NCBI GenBank assembly: GCA_026394315.1
Contig: JAPKYM010000179.1
Coordinates: 1-7,643 of the forward strand
Reading direction: 5' to 3'
Length of the DNA: 7,643 nt
Source of the DNA: Candidatus Bathyarchaeota archaeon
GTDB lineage: Archaea > Thermoproteota > Bathyarchaeia > 40CM-2-53-6 > RBG-13-38-9
A program made the translations under genes and the position numbers. The number at the start of each line of letters is the position of its first letter. Position 1 is the first letter of the stretch. The notes under the pieces are model-generated. The model was not told where the DNA came from. It saw only the letters and a list, made by a program, of their open reading frames with translations, and searched no databases. Shown here in pieces: positions 6,019 through 7,643 of this stretch.

Positions 6019-6072
6019 CATTTTTACAGATCACCCAAGTGAAAAGTAGATGGCTGAACCGGTATTATTAAG
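6019..6072 (-). promoter_or_regulatory. Promoter-like box, GGTGATC ribosome binding site and ATG ahead of DUF2148
   Basis: Reading the minus strand, CTTAATAA (6072-6065) is TATA-like, GGTGATC (6035-6029) is a full match to the archaeal anti-16S ribosome binding site, and ATG (6021-6019) follows at the ideal 7-base spacing. This ATG opens only 14 codons before a stop at about 5977, in a frame other than that of DUF2148. The signals look genuine, so the reading frame probably carries an indel. Confidence 0.55.
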
Positions 6073-6122
6073 TAATGTGATGCGTCGTAGCCAGCCCGCG
6101 CGCGTTGGTTCTGCCACTATGT

Positions 6123-7472
6123 TCATCTGAGTAGCTCATGGCGTCTTACTAGTGCGTATAGTGCGTTTACCGCCCTCTCTGGTGATGAAAAGACGGGGAT
6201 CCCCATCGAATGCATCTTTGCCTTCTCAGTCTCCTCAACTTGGGCGCCGCCGACATAGCATACTACCACTGGCTTCTCCGTCTTGTCAACGACATTCTTC
6301 ACTGCTTCTGCAGCGCGAGGCAGTGGGTCCGCAAATATCGGCATAAAGGCGTGAATGTTCTCGTCTTGGAGATTCTCCTCCATCACAAGTTGAAACATCT
6401 CTGATGTTGTGGATGTCAGGTCGAATGGGTTGCGGAATATGCAGTGGTTTGGCAGGACTCCGCGGAGTCTTTTTTCGGCTCTTTCTGTTATGTGTGGGAG
6501 TATCAATTGTCGCTTGTCAAGCAAGTCAGCCGCTAAGATGCCTGCTCCGCCTGAAGATGTTATGATGAGGACTCCCCGACCTTTTGGTGCAGGCAAGAAT
6601 GATAGAGCCTTGGAGAAATCGTAGAGCTCATCTAAGCTGTCTGCGTTTATGATTCCTGACTGCTTGAGGGCAGCTTCGAAGATCTCACTTCTTCCAGAAA
6701 GCGACTTTGTATGCGAGGCCGCTGCAGTTTTCCCCAGCTGTGTTCTGCCGCCCTTTAGGACGACCACTGGCTTCTTTCTTGAGACTTTTGAAGCAACCTC
6801 CATGAACTTCCTTCCGTCACCGATGCCTTCGATGTACAATGCTATGGTCCTTGTATCAGGATTGTCCGCCATGTATTGGAGGAGTTCGACCTCATTCACA
6901 TCAATCCCGTTTCCGAGCGAGATGCATTTACTTATGCCGATTCCTTCTTTTTCAGCCCAGCATCCCAGAGCAGTACCGACGAGCCCACTCTGAGTTACTA
7001 GCCCGATAGGGCCTTTCTTCTTGATGCCGACCCACATTGACATGCCAATATGTGGGTTATCTACGCCGATGCAGTTGGGACCGACCACCCGCACTCCAGT
7101 CTGACGAATGATATCGATAAGTGCCTTCTCGAGATCTTCTCCTTCCTTTCCTACCTCACGAAAACCGCCTGAGATTATTACTGCTGCTTTGACCTTCTTG
7201 CGTCCACACTGCTTAAGGATCTCCGCTACCACTGGTGACGGCACGACGACCACGGCTAGATCTACAGGTTCAGGAACAGTCTCTATAGAAGGATATGCCC
7301 TGAGCCCCAAAATCTCTTGTATCTTGGGATTGATGGGGAACAGTCTACCCGCAAATCCCGACTCGATGAGGTTCTTGAGGATTAGATATCCTGTCTTCTC
7401 TGGATCTCTTGAAGCTCCTACTATGGCAATGGAAGTCGGCTCAAAGATCGCCCTCATCGCTTCGTCCTGCAC
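6123..7472 (-). CDS. acdA: ADP-forming acyl/acetyl-CoA synthetase alpha subunit
   Basis: A 449-residue protein corresponding to the alpha subunit of NDP-forming acyl-CoA synthetase, which converts acyl-CoA, ADP and phosphate to acid, CoA and ATP together with an ATP-grasp beta subunit. Residues about 8-135 form the CoA-binding Rossmann domain with I-V-G-A-S21-R and K-x-G; 150-290 and 298-445 form two succinyl-CoA-ligase-like domains. The phospho-histidine is H254 in A-S-H-T-K-S-L-S-G (the usual residue after S-H-T is Gly). Y-I-E215-G supplies the second-site glutamate, and T305-S-S-G-G-A-G is present. Length is normal for a lone alpha subunit; no beta subunit follows on this side. The GTG at 7472 or the ATG at 7457 could be the start; both keep the conserved region. 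Acyl substrate is not determined. Confidence 0.92.
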   Translation of the reverse strand: MQDEAMRAIFEPTSIAIVGASRDPEKTGYLILKNLIESGFAGRLFPINPKIQEILGLRAYPSIETVPEPVDLAVVVVPSPVVAEILKQCGRKKVKAAVIISGGFREVGKEGEDLEKALIDIIRQTGVRVVGPNCIGVDNPHIGMSMWVGIKKKGPIGLVTQSGLVGTALGCWAEKEGIGISKCISLGNGIDVNEVELLQYMADNPDTRTIALYIEGIGDGRKFMEVASKVSRKKPVVVLKGGRTQLGKTAAASHTKSLSGRSEIFEAALKQSGIINADSLDELYDFSKALSFLPAPKGRGVLIITSSGGAGILAADLLDKRQLILPHITERAEKRLRGVLPNHCIFRNPFDLTSTTSEMFQLVMEENLQDENIHAFMPIFADPLPRAAEAVKNVVDKTEKPVVVCYVGGAQVEETEKAKMHSMGIPVFSSPERAVNALYALVRRHELLR

Positions 7473-7535
7473 AATCAGCCCCCTCTCGGGTTCTAGTGAA
7501 AGATGTGAGATTAATAAGCTACTCAGCGCGGCCGA

Positions 7536-7643
7536 TTATCTTGCTAGATTTCCGAGAATGTCGAAGATCATTTCTCTTGCTTCGCCGACAACCTTGACCT
7601 TTTTCCTCAGTTCATTATCTTGGTCCAGTTCTTCTTTGAGGGC
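7536..7643 (-). CDS. Partial C-terminus of an unrecognised protein
   Basis: A reading frame open to the window edge, giving the last 35 residues of a protein ending in a stop at 7536-7538. The segment is rich in Lys, Glu and Asp, starts A-L-K-E-E-L-D-Q-D and ends I-L-G-N-L-A-R, and should be helical, possibly coiled coil. I do not recognise the family. Its stop is 63 bases before the acyl-CoA synthetase start on the same strand, so the two could be co-transcribed. Such a short fragment could be chance, though codon choice looks natural. Confidence 0.45.
   Translation of the reverse strand, partial: ALKEELDQDNELRKKVKVVGEAREMIFDILGNLAR

Noticed and set aside
1..7643. CRISPR array, tRNA or rRNA gene, prophage or toxin-antitoxin module
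   Set aside because: No spaced direct repeats, no cloverleaf-like segment and no matching protein families were seen on either strand.

Overview
The window looks like a piece of an anaerobic archaeal chromosome. Signs of this are TATA-box-like sequences about 25-60 bases ahead of most starts, a textbook archaeal ribosome binding site (GGTGATC) at one gene, leaderless or near-leaderless starts, and a gene set typical of anaerobic archaea: a methyltransferase corrinoid protein, an ADP-forming acyl-CoA synthetase alpha subunit, a DUF362 iron-sulfur protein, a DUF2148 ferredoxin-like protein and rubrerythrin. The mix would fit Bathyarchaeia or a related uncultured lineage, but no ribosomal RNA or other marker gene is present, so this placement is inference only.

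Layout. 63-707 (-) encodes a corrinoid (B12) methyl carrier. It is divergently transcribed from 823-1818 (+), an M19 'membrane dipeptidase' homologue that lacks several metal ligands of true dipeptidases. 1865-3034 (-) converges on it and encodes a DUF362 protein with two ferredoxin-like clusters. About 3140-4848 is an IS200/IS605-type element: an intact tnpA, a tnpB broken by one frameshift, a weak left-end hairpin, a perfect right-end hairpin, and a probable omega-RNA region. 4924-5496 (-) is rubrerythrin, with a strong terminator hairpin lying between it and the insertion sequence. 5625-6014 (-) is an N-terminally shortened DUF2148 protein with a conflicting start region. 6123-7472 (-) is an ADP-forming acyl-CoA synthetase alpha subunit. 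7536-7643 (-) is the C-terminal end of an unrecognised gene cut by the window edge.

How they may work together. The corrinoid protein and the M19 homologue share a 115-base divergent promoter region. The M19 protein resembles, from memory, the subfamily encoded in bacterial glycine betaine/dimethylglycine catabolism loci. A role in using methylated amines or betaines through corrinoid methyl transfer is therefore a reasonable hypothesis, though no substrate methyltransferase is in the window. The acyl-CoA synthetase subunit suggests energy conservation from acyl-CoA, and rubrerythrin suggests peroxide defence. DUF362 and DUF2148 are redox-type proteins of unknown substrate. I see no CRISPR array, RNA operon or clear new defence system. 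The main oddities are the altered M19 active site, the DUF2148 start conflict, the unusual second cluster of the DUF362 protein, the broken tnpB, and a 9-bp inverted repeat over the tnpA promoter. No gap between genes exceeds 300 bases.
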